From NCBI GenBank assembly GCA_964528055.1, contig CAZGQM010000002.1, positions 1 to 64,000 on the forward strand: a stretch of DNA of 64,000 nucleotides, in the 5' to 3' direction. This document shows positions 35,192-44,293 of the stretch, one piece after another. The stretch's first letter is position 1. Each line of letters begins with the position of its first letter. The translations under genes and the position numbers were made by a program. A model generated the notes under the pieces. That model did not search any database. It worked only from the letters and a program-made list of their open reading frames with translations, and was not told the DNA's origin. This DNA is from Geoanaerobacter sp964528055 (lineage in GTDB: Bacteria > Desulfobacterota > Desulfuromonadia > Geobacterales > DSM-12255).

Positions 35192-37555
35192 ATGATAATA
35201 ATTAATAGGCTTGAATCTGACCAACAGTCTGGTATGAAATTGTCTATGGACAAAGCATCGCAGAAGAGTATCGGCAGGCTGATACCGCAGAATGATTTTT
35301 TCAGGCTTGTATTTGAGAATCATAGCGCCGCCATGCTGGTCATTGACCCGACGAATGGCGCTATCATCAGCGCTAACAGGGCTGCTGAAAAGTTTTACGG
35401 GTATCCGCCTGCAACACTTACCAGTATGAACATCGCCGATATCAATCAGCTCCCGTTAGAGACCATTCGGAAGGAGATGGGAAGGGCATTCCATGAGTCA
35501 CTGAATGGTTTTGAATTCCCTCATCTGCTCGCCGGAGGGGAAATCCGGACTGTCGAGGTACATTCCGCAAAAATCAGTCTCAATGATCGTGAAGTTCTCT
35601 TCTCTGTCATACATGACATTACGGAGCGCAAGCTGGCGGAGCTGGCTCTTCGGGAGAGCGAAAATCGCTATAAACGGATCACCGAGTCCATAACCGATTA
35701 TATCTTTACAGTGCGAGTCGAAAACGGGGTCGCTGTGGAGACCCATCATGGAGCAGGGTGTCTGGCTGTCACAGGGTACACGGAAGAGGAATTTTTCGCC
35801 GATCAATTCCTCTGGCTCCGGATGGTCCCTGAAGAAGACCGTTCCCTGATTCTGGAGCAGGCCGAACGCGCACTGAACGGGGGAAATGTAGCCGGCATTG
35901 AGCACCGCATCGTCCGAAAAGACGGCGCAGTGCGGTGGGTCAGAAACTCTCCCGTAGTCCGTCGTGATGCAGACGGCACCCTCTTGTCATACGATGGATT
36001 GATCCAGGATATTACTGAACGCAAGCAGGCAGAGGACAAACTTAAGAAAAGCGAACAGGATCTGAAAAGCCTGCTGGAATTACTGCCGGTAGGGGTTGGA
36101 TGGTCTGACACCAATGGCAACATAGAGTACGTCAACAGAAATTTCTTGGAACTTTTCGGTTACACTCTGCAGGATATTCCAACAATTCATGACTGGTTCG
36201 CCCGGGCATACCCTGACCCCGACTACAGAAACAGTATTGCCGGTATCCGGAAAAATGCCTATGCAGTTGCACAAGAAGAGTGTACGTCAATCCCACCCAT
36301 AGAAGCATATGTCGCATGCAAAGACGGCACCTTTAAAAACGTCATCATCAACACACAGCTTACGTCAAGTCGCACCATCGAGATCTTTACCGATATCACT
36401 GAGCGAGACCGGATACAGAATGAGCAGATAAAGACGCAGAAGCTTGAGTCTCTTGGAGTGCTTGCCGGCGGCATTGCCCACGACTTCAACAACATCCTGA
36501 CAGCTATTGCAGGCAACATCTCCTTTTCGCAGATGTTTCTTGAGCCGATCCATAATGCGTACAAGCCGTTACAGGAAGCGGAAAAGGCCTCCAAGCGTGC
36601 GGCCGAACTTGCCTTCCAACTCCTGACCTTTGCAAAGGGGGGTCAGCCGATTGCCAAAACGGTTTCTTCGAGAAAAATCATCGAAGAGTCGATGTCGCTC
36701 GTACTTCGTGGCTCCAACGTTAAAGGGATCGTGAAAATCCCTGAGGATCTGCACCCTTTGATGGTTGATGAAGGGCAGATAAGCCAGGTTTTTAATAATA
36801 TACTCATAAATGCCGTTCAGGCCATGCCGGATGGCGGGACAATAACCGTGAGTGCTGAAAATATTCATATCGATGCAGGCAATATCCCGTCTCTCGCTTC
36901 AGGAGAGTACGTCAAGTACATATTCAGGGATGAGGGGTGTGGCATATCGGCCGACGATCAGAAAAAGATCTTTGACCCTTATTATTCAACCAAACAGGGA
37001 GGGTCAGGTCTTGGGCTTGCGTCAGTCCATTCTATCGTCACCAAGCACAAGGGGCATGTTGCGGTTTTTTCCGAGTTGGGCATTGGGACAACATTCGAGA
37101 TATTGTTGCCGGAAAGTGAGGAACGCTTGCAGGAGCCGTCAGAAGAACAGATAAAATCACGGATCTCGAAACCTGCTGAGTGCTCTATACTGGTCATGGA
37201 CGACGAGGAGATGATCAGGGATATGGCAACAGCGATGCTCGGACATCTGGGCTATACAATTACCACGTGTGCCGATGGCGAAGAGGCCATTGCTCTGTAC
37301 AAATCGGCAAAGGAGGATGGAAGGCCGTTTACTGCAGTTATAATGGACCTGACTGTTCCCGGAGGCATGGGAGGTAAAGAGGCTGCGCAACAGATCCTCT
37401 CCTATGACCCTGCAGCGCATTTGCTGGTCTCCAGTGGCTACTCCAATGATCCGGTCATGGCAAATCATGAGGAGTACGGTTTTCATGCTGCTGTCATCAA
37501 ACCTTACAAGGTAACCGAATTAGTCCATGCGTTGCATCGCGTCATAAAGCCATAG
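35192..37555 (+). CDS. Hybrid PAS sensor histidine kinase with receiver
   Basis: A 787-aa cytosolic hybrid kinase. Three PAS modules occupy about residues 35-400, each ending in an ITERK/DITER segment. The phosphoacceptor is H430 (GGIAHDFNNILTAI); the ATPase has NNILINAVQAMPDGG, DEGCGISADDQKKIFDPYYSTK and GSGLGLASV. A C-terminal receiver has D719 in VIMDLTVPGGMGG and a KPY near the end. No membrane segment is seen. The start is uncertain: ATG 35192, 35234 and 35246 are all in frame, none with a clear ribosome site. Target unknown. Confidence 0.85.
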   Translation: MIIINRLESDQQSGMKLSMDKASQKSIGRLIPQNDFFRLVFENHSAAMLVIDPTNGAIISANRAAEKFYGYPPATLTSMNIADINQLPLETIRKEMGRAFHESLNGFEFPHLLAGGEIRTVEVHSAKISLNDREVLFSVIHDITERKLAELALRESENRYKRITESITDYIFTVRVENGVAVETHHGAGCLAVTGYTEEEFFADQFLWLRMVPEEDRSLILEQAERALNGGNVAGIEHRIVRKDGAVRWVRNSPVVRRDADGTLLSYDGLIQDITERKQAEDKLKKSEQDLKSLLELLPVGVGWSDTNGNIEYVNRNFLELFGYTLQDIPTIHDWFARAYPDPDYRNSIAGIRKNAYAVAQEECTSIPPIEAYVACKDGTFKNVIINTQLTSSRTIEIFTDITERDRIQNEQIKTQKLESLGVLAGGIAHDFNNILTAIAGNISFSQMFLEPIHNAYKPLQEAEKASKRAAELAFQLLTFAKGGQPIAKTVSSRKIIEESMSLVLRGSNVKGIVKIPEDLHPLMVDEGQISQVFNNILINAVQAMPDGGTITVSAENIHIDAGNIPSLASGEYVKYIFRDEGCGISADDQKKIFDPYYSTKQGGSGLGLASVHSIVTKHKGHVAVFSELGIGTTFEILLPESEERLQEPSEEQIKSRISKPAECSILVMDDEEMIRDMATAMLGHLGYTITTCADGEEAIALYKSAKEDGRPFTAVIMDLTVPGGMGGKEAAQQILSYDPAAHLLVSSGYSNDPVMANHEEYGFHAAVIKPYKVTELVHALHRVIKP

Positions 37556-37616
37556 AGCCCGGCAGCTGATAGCAGAGAACAGATGCATGGCCTCGCAACA
37601 GGGAATTTGCCCAATA

Positions 37617-37639
37617 TCCTCCAGCTGATGGCTGGAGGA
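37617..37639. other. Perfect hairpin before the diguanylate cyclase gene
   Basis: Nine-pair stem TCCTCCAGC / GCTGGAGGA with loop TGATG, no T run. It could be a weak terminator of the kinase gene or a 5'-leader element; I see no riboswitch consensus around it. Confidence 0.4.
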
Positions 37640-37677
37640 GCCGATAAGAGACTCAGCCCTTTCGGAGTCACTTACCT

Positions 37678-38910
37678 GTGCGAACAACCAATGCCAAAAG
37701 AGCGGTAATTTGTGTCTTCCCAACAGCGATTCTCGTTGTTTCATACCTCTTGCTCCCTCAAATTTCCTCACTATCACCTTCCAGGCATGAACTGGTAGAA
37801 GTTGCCCCCTATCTCGTGTCAGCCATTGGAATGCTTCTCTCCTTACACTTCCACCGAGGCAGGCCATTTTTTGTGTTGACCGTACTCCTGGTCTTCTATT
37901 GGAGCTATCGCACCTTTCTCGGGGACAGCACAACCGGACTTACGCGTCAGATGATTATTCAGGCTTTTGCCCTGGTCATACCGTTTAATCTTGTCGTGTT
38001 CACGATCATGCGTGAGAGAGGCATATTCACCAGAGCCGGACGCCTTCGATTTGCGTTCCTGGCACTTCAGTCTGTTATGATATATTGGATCTTCCGGCAT
38101 TATTTCGTCGATTTTGAGCCATTGATCACCTACAGATTCGTAAATCTGCAGATACTCGACAGGATTGCCACCCCGCAACTTGCCCTGGCTTTTACGGCCA
38201 TCTGCTGCATATTCATAGGATTTGCCGCATCAGTTCGTCAGGCGCCCATCGACAGCGGTTTTCTCGGAACCCTTCTTGCCTTATTCGTAGCGTCCAACTG
38301 GATCACCACGCAGAATGTCACCACGGCATACTGCACGGCAGCTGGGCTCATCATTACGCTCAGCATCCTCCAGGATTCATACAACATGGCCTTTCGCGAT
38401 GAGCTGACCGGGATCCCTTCGCGGCGTGCCCTGAACGAGAGCCTGTCCGGCATCGGACGTTCCTTTGCCGTTGCGATGGTCGATATTGACCACTTCAAGA
38501 AATTCAACGACACCTATGGCCATGACGTGGGAGATCAGGTCCTGAAACTTGTGGCAAACAAGCTGATGGGGGTTGGTGGAGGGGGAAAGGTATACCGTTA
38601 CGGAGGAGAGGAGTTTACCATCCTTTTCCCGCGGCTGAATGGAGCGGATGCCATTCCGCATCTGGAGGAGCTGCGAAAGACGATTGCCGGTTACCCGCTT
38701 GTCATACGTAGTGCTGATCGCCCAATGGATGCGCGTCAGGGTAAAAAGGGGAGGGGAGTCAATAGAGGAGAAGCCACTACCAGCGTGACCGTAAGCATTG
38801 GAGTTGCGGAAAGCAGTGATGACGTGCAGAGCCCGACCGAGGTTGTCAAGGCTGCAGACAAGGCGTTGTATAAGGCTAAAAACCGGGGGAGGAATCAGGT
38901 CTGCAGGTGA
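37678..38910 (+). CDS. Membrane-bound diguanylate cyclase
   Basis: A 410-aa protein with about six membrane helices in the first 230 residues (AVICVFPTAILVVSYLLL onward) followed by a GGDEF domain. The active-site motif is GGEEF (309-313) within YRYGGEEFTILFP, preceded by AMVDIDHFKKFNDTYGHDVGDQVL, so it should make cyclic di-GMP. No EAL domain. The insertion RSADRPMDARQGKKGRGVNRGEATT between motif and C-terminal strand is common in Geobacter-type GGDEFs. Start is GTG 37678. Confidence 0.88.
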   Translation: MRTTNAKRAVICVFPTAILVVSYLLLPQISSLSPSRHELVEVAPYLVSAIGMLLSLHFHRGRPFFVLTVLLVFYWSYRTFLGDSTTGLTRQMIIQAFALVIPFNLVVFTIMRERGIFTRAGRLRFAFLALQSVMIYWIFRHYFVDFEPLITYRFVNLQILDRIATPQLALAFTAICCIFIGFAASVRQAPIDSGFLGTLLALFVASNWITTQNVTTAYCTAAGLIITLSILQDSYNMAFRDELTGIPSRRALNESLSGIGRSFAVAMVDIDHFKKFNDTYGHDVGDQVLKLVANKLMGVGGGGKVYRYGGEEFTILFPRLNGADAIPHLEELRKTIAGYPLVIRSADRPMDARQGKKGRGVNRGEATTSVTVSIGVAESSDDVQSPTEVVKAADKALYKAKNRGRNQVCR

Positions 38911-38931
38911 AGCTTCATCATCTGAACTAGA

Positions 38932-38961
38932 GAAGGGGTTCGGCAATCGCCGAGCCCCTTC
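38932..38961. terminator. Bidirectional terminator
   Basis: 13-bp stem GAAGGGGTTCGGC / GCCGAGCCCCTTC with loop AATC and one G-T pair, between the convergent cyclase and peroxiredoxin genes. Confidence 0.75.
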
Positions 38962-38982
38962 CGTCATTCTGATTATGGGTAC

Positions 38983-39657
38983 CTACTTGCCGATGGTCTT
39001 CTGTCCAGGCTTCCATCCAAGCGGACAGAGGCTTCCTGTCTGTAACGCTTCAAGCACCCTGAGAGTTTCTTCTACACTTCGCCCGACATCCAGATTATGG
39101 ACAACCTGATACTGGACAACCCCCGTGGGATCGATGATGAAAAGTCCTCGCAAGGCAACCCCCTTCTCTTCGTCAAGGACACCATACGCATGGGCGGCCT
39201 CCTTGTTGAAGTCGGCGAGCAGCGGATACTTGAGAGCTCCCAGGTCTCCCCGCTTAATCCAGGCGAGGTGAGACCATTTGCTGTCCGTTGAGGCGCCTAC
39301 AACCTCGGCATTCAATTTCTTGAACGAATCCAGGGAATCATTGAACCCCTTGATCTCGGTCGGGCACACAAACGTGAAGTCGGCAGGGTAAAAGTAGAGA
39401 ACGAGCCACCTGCCGCTGAAATCCTTCAGGCTCAGTTTTTTGAATTCGCTTCCCGGTGTCGTACCGATCACGGCATCCAGCTCGAAGTTGGGAGCAGGAT
39501 TGCCGACCCTTGCCGGGGTATGCCCGATTCCCATTGTGTGGGGATGTCCCTTCATTGGGGGATGTCCTGCCATCTCGTCTGCTCGTGCGGCACCTGCTCC
39601 AATACAGAACATAATCGCAATAACCGCTGCGCCTCTGGATAGTGTACGTTTCACCAT
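38983..39657 (-). CDS. Exported 2-Cys peroxiredoxin with His/Met-rich N-terminus
   Basis: A 224-aa Prx1/AhpC-type peroxidase with a Sec signal peptide (residues 1-26, ending GAGAARA). The peroxidatic cysteine is C98 in FTFVCPTEI and the resolving cysteine C211 in SLCPLGWKPG. After cleavage the mature chain starts DEMAGHPPMKGHPHTMGIGH, a histidine- and methionine-rich stretch not normal for the family. It should reduce peroxides in the periplasm. GGGGAGG precedes ATG 39657. The divergent neighbour is an exported glutaredoxin-like protein. Confidence 0.88.
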   Translation of the reverse strand: MVKRTLSRGAAVIAIMFCIGAGAARADEMAGHPPMKGHPHTMGIGHTPARVGNPAPNFELDAVIGTTPGSEFKKLSLKDFSGRWLVLYFYPADFTFVCPTEIKGFNDSLDSFKKLNAEVVGASTDSKWSHLAWIKRGDLGALKYPLLADFNKEAAHAYGVLDEEKGVALRGLFIIDPTGVVQYQVVHNLDVGRSVEETLRVLEALQTGSLCPLGWKPGQKTIGK

Positions 39658-39941
39658 GGTCTCCTCCCCAGCATTTTTTTACAGCAAACTCCCTGTAGGG
39701 TTGTATAGTGTATTGTACCCAGTGAGTCAGGTAAATCAATAGGGCATTCACCATTCATTCCTGTGGCCAACCGGAAACACTGTCTTGAGAATGCAGAAAG
39801 TGACGTGATAGCCGGATATCCCGATTGACGGAGGCGAAACCTGAGTGATATGCTTACGGTCCTATTCGGGCTACTCCCTGCAACGAACCGTCATGAATGT
39901 AGGAGCAGAAGTTTGCAACCTTTAGAAAAGGAGCCGATACA

Positions 39942-40349
39942 ATGATTCGAAAAGTGATAGCCTATATGTTTGTATTCCTGCTTTCTCATTCAGCTCTTTC
40001 CTCAGCGGCTGAGACGATAGCTCCTGCGGAGCAGACAACTATCGTTTCGCCAACTCCAGCTGCAATCGAGTATCCTTCGGTTGTGATCTACACACTCTCC
40101 ACCTGCCCCCATTGTCGGGATGCAAAGCAGTATCTGACGGCGAATGGCATCCCGTTCATCAACCGCGAGGTCGATTCAGACGATGCGCATATGGCAGAAC
40201 TGATGAAAATCTATGATTCCATGGGGGTACCTGACCAGAGTCGTGGTGTGCCTCTGTTCGTAATCGACGGTAAAATCAAGATATCGGGTTTTGACAAGGT
40301 AAAGCTTGAAAAGACCCTGAAGGATTTCCCCCAGAAAACGAAAAAATAA
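39942..40349 (+). CDS. Exported glutaredoxin-like thiol protein
   Basis: A 135-aa protein with a signal peptide (MIRKVIAYMFVFLLSHSALSSAA), a Thr/Pro-rich linker and a glutaredoxin fold: VVIYTLSTCPHCRDAKQYL with C55-PH-C58, then FINREVD and RGVPLFVIDGKIKISGFD (cis-Pro loop GVP). It is a candidate periplasmic disulfide reductant or isomerase and lies divergent to the exported peroxiredoxin, which suggests an electron-donor role (inference). AAAAGGAG precedes ATG. Confidence 0.82.
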   Translation: MIRKVIAYMFVFLLSHSALSSAAETIAPAEQTTIVSPTPAAIEYPSVVIYTLSTCPHCRDAKQYLTANGIPFINREVDSDDAHMAELMKIYDSMGVPDQSRGVPLFVIDGKIKISGFDKVKLEKTLKDFPQKTKK

Positions 40350-40376
40350 TCAGCAAGCCGTCGGAGAGTATCCTGC

Positions 40377-40877
40377 ATGGGCCTTACAAGGGATGATTCT
40401 TACTGGATGGGGATAGCTCTTAATGCTGCGCGGAAGGCTGGAGAGCGGAAAGAAGTTCCCATCGGTTCAGTCATCGTTCGCGACGGCAAGGTCCTCGGTT
40501 CCGGATATAATCTCCGCGAGTCAAAGCAGGACCCCGCGGCACATGCCGAACTGATAGCCATCCGGCGTGCAGCACAGCGCACAGGCAACTGGCGGCTATC
40601 TGGGGCAACCTTGTATGTGACGCTTGAACCGTGCATCATGTGCATGGGCGCGGCAATACTTGCGAGAATCGACCGGCTTGTCTTTGGTTGCTTCGATCCA
40701 AAGGCCGGCGCTGCCGGATCGCTCTACGACCTTTCGAATGACAGTCGCCTCAACCACCGCTTTGTAGTTGAGAGCGGTGTACGAGGTAAGGAGTGTTCGG
40801 AGATATTGAGCAGGTTCTTCAGGGAACTGAGGCAGAGTAAACAACAGTTCGGCGCAGGAGCACGGGAAGAGACTTGA
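40377..40877 (+). CDS. tadA: tRNA-specific adenosine deaminase
   Basis: A 166-aa zinc deaminase converting A34 to inosine in tRNA-Arg(ACG). The zinc and proton-relay motif is H56-A-E58 (PAAHAELIAI) and P85-C86-IM-C89 (LEPCIMCMGA); CFDPKAGAAGSLYDL completes the family signature. Length is typical. It starts 27 bases after the glutaredoxin-like gene with CGGAGAG upstream. Confidence 0.95.
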   Translation: MGLTRDDSYWMGIALNAARKAGERKEVPIGSVIVRDGKVLGSGYNLRESKQDPAAHAELIAIRRAAQRTGNWRLSGATLYVTLEPCIMCMGAAILARIDRLVFGCFDPKAGAAGSLYDLSNDSRLNHRFVVESGVRGKECSEILSRFFRELRQSKQQFGAGAREET

Positions 40878-41055
40878 TGCTTCGCGGATCGGATGGCTCA
40901 AAAACCTCTGTTGAAGAAATGAGAGAAATAAGGTATAAGCACACGTTGCTCAAATTCAGCCCCAACATTACGTTACGCGGATGCAGCAAATTGCATAAGG
41001 ACCGCAGTCAGCTGTACATTTAAATTGTCAACAAAAAGTAGATGTTTATCAGCAC

Positions 41056-41143
41056 GGAGAGATGTCCGAGTGGTCGATGGTGCCTGACTCGAAATCAGGT
41101 GTACGGCAACGTACCTAGGGTTCGAATCCCTATCTCTCCGCCA
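41056..41143 (+). tRNA. tRNA-Ser(CGA)
   Basis: 88-base cloverleaf: acceptor GGAGAGA / TCTCTCC, anticodon stem CCTGA / TCAGG around loop CTCGAAA (anticodon CGA at 41090-41092), a long variable arm (GTACGGCAACGTAC), T-arm GGGTTCGAATCCC and an encoded CCA (41141-41143). The long variable arm and anticodon identify serine. A terminator follows at once. Confidence 0.97.
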
Positions 41144-41151
41144 GTTAAAAC

Positions 41152-41183
41152 AAGCACTTAGCTAGACGCTAGGTGCTTTTTTT
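41152..41183 (+). terminator. Terminator of the tRNA-Ser transcript
   Basis: Stem AAGCACTTAGC / GCTAGGTGCTT with loop TAGAC (one G-T), followed by T7. Confidence 0.85.
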
Positions 41184-41383
41184 ATGCGATGAATTGGTTG
41201 CCGTATCCTCTTACGTATCCTCTAGGCTGTTGGCTAGGAATGAAATGACATTGTCATATTTCACGGACCTACCCAGTCTATGACGCTAGTGAAATGATTA
41301 GCTGACTAATCAATTGACTTACGACATGTCGAGCTGTAGTTATACGGCTATATATGGTTAATAAATATCTCTAATAGCATGGT

Positions 41384-42484
41384 TCATTCTTTGGCACCCT
41401 TTCTAGTATCCAAATAATCCAAATAACTCTTGGCCTCAGAATCTCCCCTCTCGGCTGCATTGCGGAACCACTTGACCGCTTCAGCCAAATTCTTGGTTAT
41501 GCCATTAGCGCCTTTTAAGTAAACTTGACCAAGATAAAAATGGGCACGAGAATCCCCCTGCTCTGCTGCCTTACGGTACCATTTGACCGCTTCGGCTCCA
41601 TTTCTAATGACTCCTATGCCTTCATCATACAGTAGCCCCAGACCTCTCTGGCCAATCGCATCTCCCTGCTCGGCTGACATGCGGAACCATTTGACCGCTT
41701 CGGAATCATTATTGGATACGCCAATGCCCTCCTTGTACATCACTCCTAACATATTCTGGCTCTCCGCATCCCCCTGCCTGGCCGCCCTTTGGAACCATTT
41801 GAACGCCTCTGCATGATCCTTGGCTACGCCATGGCCTTTAGAATACATGTTTCCTAGAGTTCTCTGGCCAATCGCATCCCCCTGCTCGGCTGCCTTGAGG
41901 CACCAATTAAACGCTTTCACTTCATCTTTAGCTACGCCATCGCCATATTCATACATGGCCCCCAGATTATGCTGGGCTTCTGCATACCCCTGCTCGGCCG
42001 ACATGCGGTACCATTTGACTGCTTCAGCGTAATCTTTGGTTACGCCTTCGCCAAAATCATACATTTTCCCTAACAAATACTGGGCATACCGGTCGCCACC
42101 TTCTGCTTGTGATCTAATCTTTGGTAATGCCTGAGCATAAAGTCTTTTTGCCTCTGACCCATCTTTGGCTACACCAGTACCAGTTTCATACATGACTGCT
42201 AAACGCCGGAGCGCCCCACCATGCCCTTTGTCCGCGGCCTTGCGTATCCATATAGCAGAAACATAATAATCTTTCTGGATGCCACCCAGACCCGAATAGT
42301 ACATATTGCCCACCCAATACTGGGCTTCGGTGTCATCTTTTTCCGCCAGCGGTTGCAGGATCTTCATGGCGGTTCCAAAATCGCTCCTATCATGTGCTGC
42401 CAATCCATCCTTAAACCCTGCACCGAAAGCCGTTGCCGTGAACAGAGTCATAAGAATGAGAACCAGTAAAATCCTTGCTTTCAT
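41384..42484 (-). CDS. Exported Sel1-repeat protein, 366 aa
   Basis: A signal peptide (MKARILLVLILMTLFTATAFG) followed by about nine Sel1-type helical repeats of 36 residues, for example AEQGDAIGQRTLGNMYSKGHGVAKDHAEAFKWFQRAA. Sel1/TPR-like solenoids mediate protein contacts; bacterial examples act in signalling and host interaction. GGAGGTG precedes ATG 42484. A second Sel1 protein follows upstream on the same strand, but the two are not recent duplicates: their repeat consensus differs (KDHAEAFKWF against PQDYKEAVNLYRK). Probably periplasmic. Confidence 0.88.
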   Translation of the reverse strand: MKARILLVLILMTLFTATAFGAGFKDGLAAHDRSDFGTAMKILQPLAEKDDTEAQYWVGNMYYSGLGGIQKDYYVSAIWIRKAADKGHGGALRRLAVMYETGTGVAKDGSEAKRLYAQALPKIRSQAEGGDRYAQYLLGKMYDFGEGVTKDYAEAVKWYRMSAEQGYAEAQHNLGAMYEYGDGVAKDEVKAFNWCLKAAEQGDAIGQRTLGNMYSKGHGVAKDHAEAFKWFQRAARQGDAESQNMLGVMYKEGIGVSNNDSEAVKWFRMSAEQGDAIGQRGLGLLYDEGIGVIRNGAEAVKWYRKAAEQGDSRAHFYLGQVYLKGANGITKNLAEAVKWFRNAAERGDSEAKSYLDYLDTRKGAKE

Positions 42485-42803
42485 CTCAACACCTCCATTT
42501 ATTAGCTGATTAGTATCATTCTCTCGCTAAAAAGATTGAAGAAATAAAACGAAACAAGAACACCAATTGACCTTACCCCATTGGTAGAACCAGTTTTAAG
42601 TTAGTGATTTCAGTCTTATGAGGTCTAGATAGCAGGGGAGTACACACCAACTCCTCTATAACCTCTGGGAGGTACGGGAAGAGGTATGATATAGCATAGA
42701 TCAAGGAGACCGTGGAGAGCCCAAGGTCTCATGGTGTGGACTTTTAGCCGATACTTTCCACGAGCCTTTGAGAACTCATTGAATCGTTCAAGTGGTCAGC
42801 GGA
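42485..42803. other. Intergenic region between two Sel1-repeat genes
   Basis: 319 bases, AT-rich in its left half. A GAGACC / GGTCTC imperfect stem lies around 42708-42733. I see no gene. Confidence 0.35.
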
Positions 42804-43607
42804 CTACGGCTTCGGCTTCCACTCCCTAGCCATGCGTTTTGCCTCGGCAATTTGAACTGGAGTCATACGTTTTTCAGCAATGCCTCTAGCTTTCGCTGCA
42901 TCTTGATCGCCTTGTGCCGCTGATAAATTAAACCACATAAGAGCAAGGGTATAGTCCTGTGGCACTCCTACGCCTTTAATAAACATAATGCCTAAGTTGT
43001 ATTGAGCAGCGGCATTACCCTGATCTGCAGCCTTGCGATACAACTTCGCTGCTTCATTGTAGTCCTGTGGAACTCCTTGACCCTCATTATACATAATGCC
43101 CAAGGCGAATTGAGCACCGGCATGACCCTGATCTGCAGCTTTGCGATAAAATTTTACTGCTTCTTGGTAGTCCTGTGGAACTCCTTGGCCCTTAAAATAC
43201 ATAGAGCCCAAGGTGTCTTGGGCAATGGCAATACCCTGATCTGCAACCTTGCGATACAAGTTCACTGCTTCTTTGTAGTCCTGTGGAACTCCTTGGCCTT
43301 CATAATACATAGAGCCCAAGTTGTATTGAGCACCGGCATGACCCTGATCTGAAGCCTTGCGATACAAGTTCACTGCTTCTTTGTAGTCCTGTGGAACTCC
43401 CTGGCCCTCATTATACATAATGCCCAACGCGAATTGAGCCCTGGCATCCCCCTTGGCTGCCAATATTTTGAATTCGCTCAAAGCCGTGGCGTAATCGCCC
43501 TTTGTATATGCTGCCAAACCTTCATCAAGGCCACCATAAACAGAAGGGATATAGGAGAAAAAAATCATTATTAGAACGAGATTAGGTACAAAGCTTCGTC
43601 TGATCAT
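42804..43607 (-). CDS. Exported Sel1-repeat protein, 267 aa
   Basis: Signal peptide (residues 1 to about 25, ending SVYG) and six near-identical 36-residue repeats of the type ADQGHAGAQYNLGSMYYEGQG followed by VPQDYKEAVNLYRKA. The high identity between repeats suggests recent internal duplication. The C-terminal part (AEKRMTPVQIAEAKRMAREWKPKP) is the usual Sel1-protein tail. AAGGAGG precedes ATG 43607. Confidence 0.88.
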   Translation of the reverse strand: MIRRSFVPNLVLIMIFFSYIPSVYGGLDEGLAAYTKGDYATALSEFKILAAKGDARAQFALGIMYNEGQGVPQDYKEAVNLYRKASDQGHAGAQYNLGSMYYEGQGVPQDYKEAVNLYRKVADQGIAIAQDTLGSMYFKGQGVPQDYQEAVKFYRKAADQGHAGAQFALGIMYNEGQGVPQDYNEAAKLYRKAADQGNAAAQYNLGIMFIKGVGVPQDYTLALMWFNLSAAQGDQDAAKARGIAEKRMTPVQIAEAKRMAREWKPKP

Positions 43608-43729
43608 AGAGCCTCCTTGCGAGTTTAGCGCAATCTACATATTTCTCTTGCGAATGACAATAACAAAAGTACCGCTGGATTTCTACTTAGCAGGCCTGTG
43701 GGTAACGGTCTACGGCCCGGTAACCTCAT

Positions 43730-43795
43730 CGAACCATACGGTGCGGACCCGCGACGGGTGGTGTGCAGAGGGTGAGAGAAAAGCTCCCCTTACCT
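43730..43795 (+). mobile_element. Possible relic of a group II intron 3' end
   Basis: The segment starting GAACCATACGG and containing GCGGACCCGCGACGGGTGG, TGTGCAGAGGG resembles, from memory, the conserved stretch that follows the reverse-transcriptase gene in many bacterial group II introns (GGACCCG...CGGGTGGTGTG). ACCCG-CGA-CGGGT forms a perfect hairpin. No reverse-transcriptase frame is present, so it would be only a fragment. It lies in the 686-base gene-free stretch 43608-44293, where nothing else is recognised except two hairpins at 44119 and 44238. Confidence 0.35.
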
Positions 43796-44118
43796 TATTC
43801 ATCTTATTTCTGCAGGTATGCCGCTGTTGGCTCAAGGAAGCAGAGTACATTGAAGTCAGTATTTCATCTACTGGCAGCTTGGCTTGTCTACGGTCATTTT
43901 TGGTCGGTCATGGTATGATTAGAATAATGTCTTAACAGAATGGTGCTCCTCCGATCAGCGAAACTGGCTACATGCAACTCAGGGGATAGGATAATTTCTG
44001 TGTGGTAGCTGAACATGAATGGGGGCAGATATAGGGTAAGATGAAATGATCTAAGCAGAAATGTATTTCAAAAACAAGTACTTAAACAGTTAGTGAGACT
44101 GGCTGACTAGCCATCTAT

Positions 44119-44157
44119 GAAGGGGTTCACAGTGATGAGCTGTAAACCCCTTCTTTC
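44119..44157 (+). terminator. Orphan rightward terminator
   Basis: 14-bp stem GAAGGGGTTCACAG / CTGTAAACCCCTTC with loop TGATGAG, then TTTC. It has no rightward gene in front of it, so it may end a decayed gene or an unannotated RNA. Confidence 0.6.
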
Positions 44158-44237
44158 TGCTGCTTGGCGTATTCGCGCTGCATGAATACGGAATGCGGAA
44201 CTCCCGTTTAGTGTCATCGAAAGAATATTGAGGTATC

Positions 44238-44290
44238 GCGGCATTGAGACAGTCAGAAAGGAAGGAACCATACCGACTGCAATGCCGCGA
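44238..44290. repeat. Two-part inverted repeat at the end of the leftward gene pair
   Basis: Outer stem CGCGGCATTG / CAATGCCGCG and inner stem CAGTC / GACTG, separated by a 3-base bulge, with a 20-base purine-rich loop. It lies four bases beyond the stop of the leftward gene at 44294 and may be its terminator or a 3'-end stabilising structure. Confidence 0.55.
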
Positions 44291-44293
44291 CCC

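Noticed and set aside
41160..41280. Possible integrase end after tRNA-Ser (reverse frame ending GYVRGYGNQFIA)
   Set aside because: The frame is short, interrupted by stops and has none of the catalytic residues of tyrosine recombinases.
42990..43460. Periodic repeats that might suggest a CRISPR array
   Set aside because: The period of 108 bases is in frame and encodes Sel1 repeats; no array of short repeats with unique spacers exists in the window.
43648..43935. 95-codon frame in the gene-free stretch
   Set aside because: It covers the possible intron relic and has no ribosome site or family pattern.
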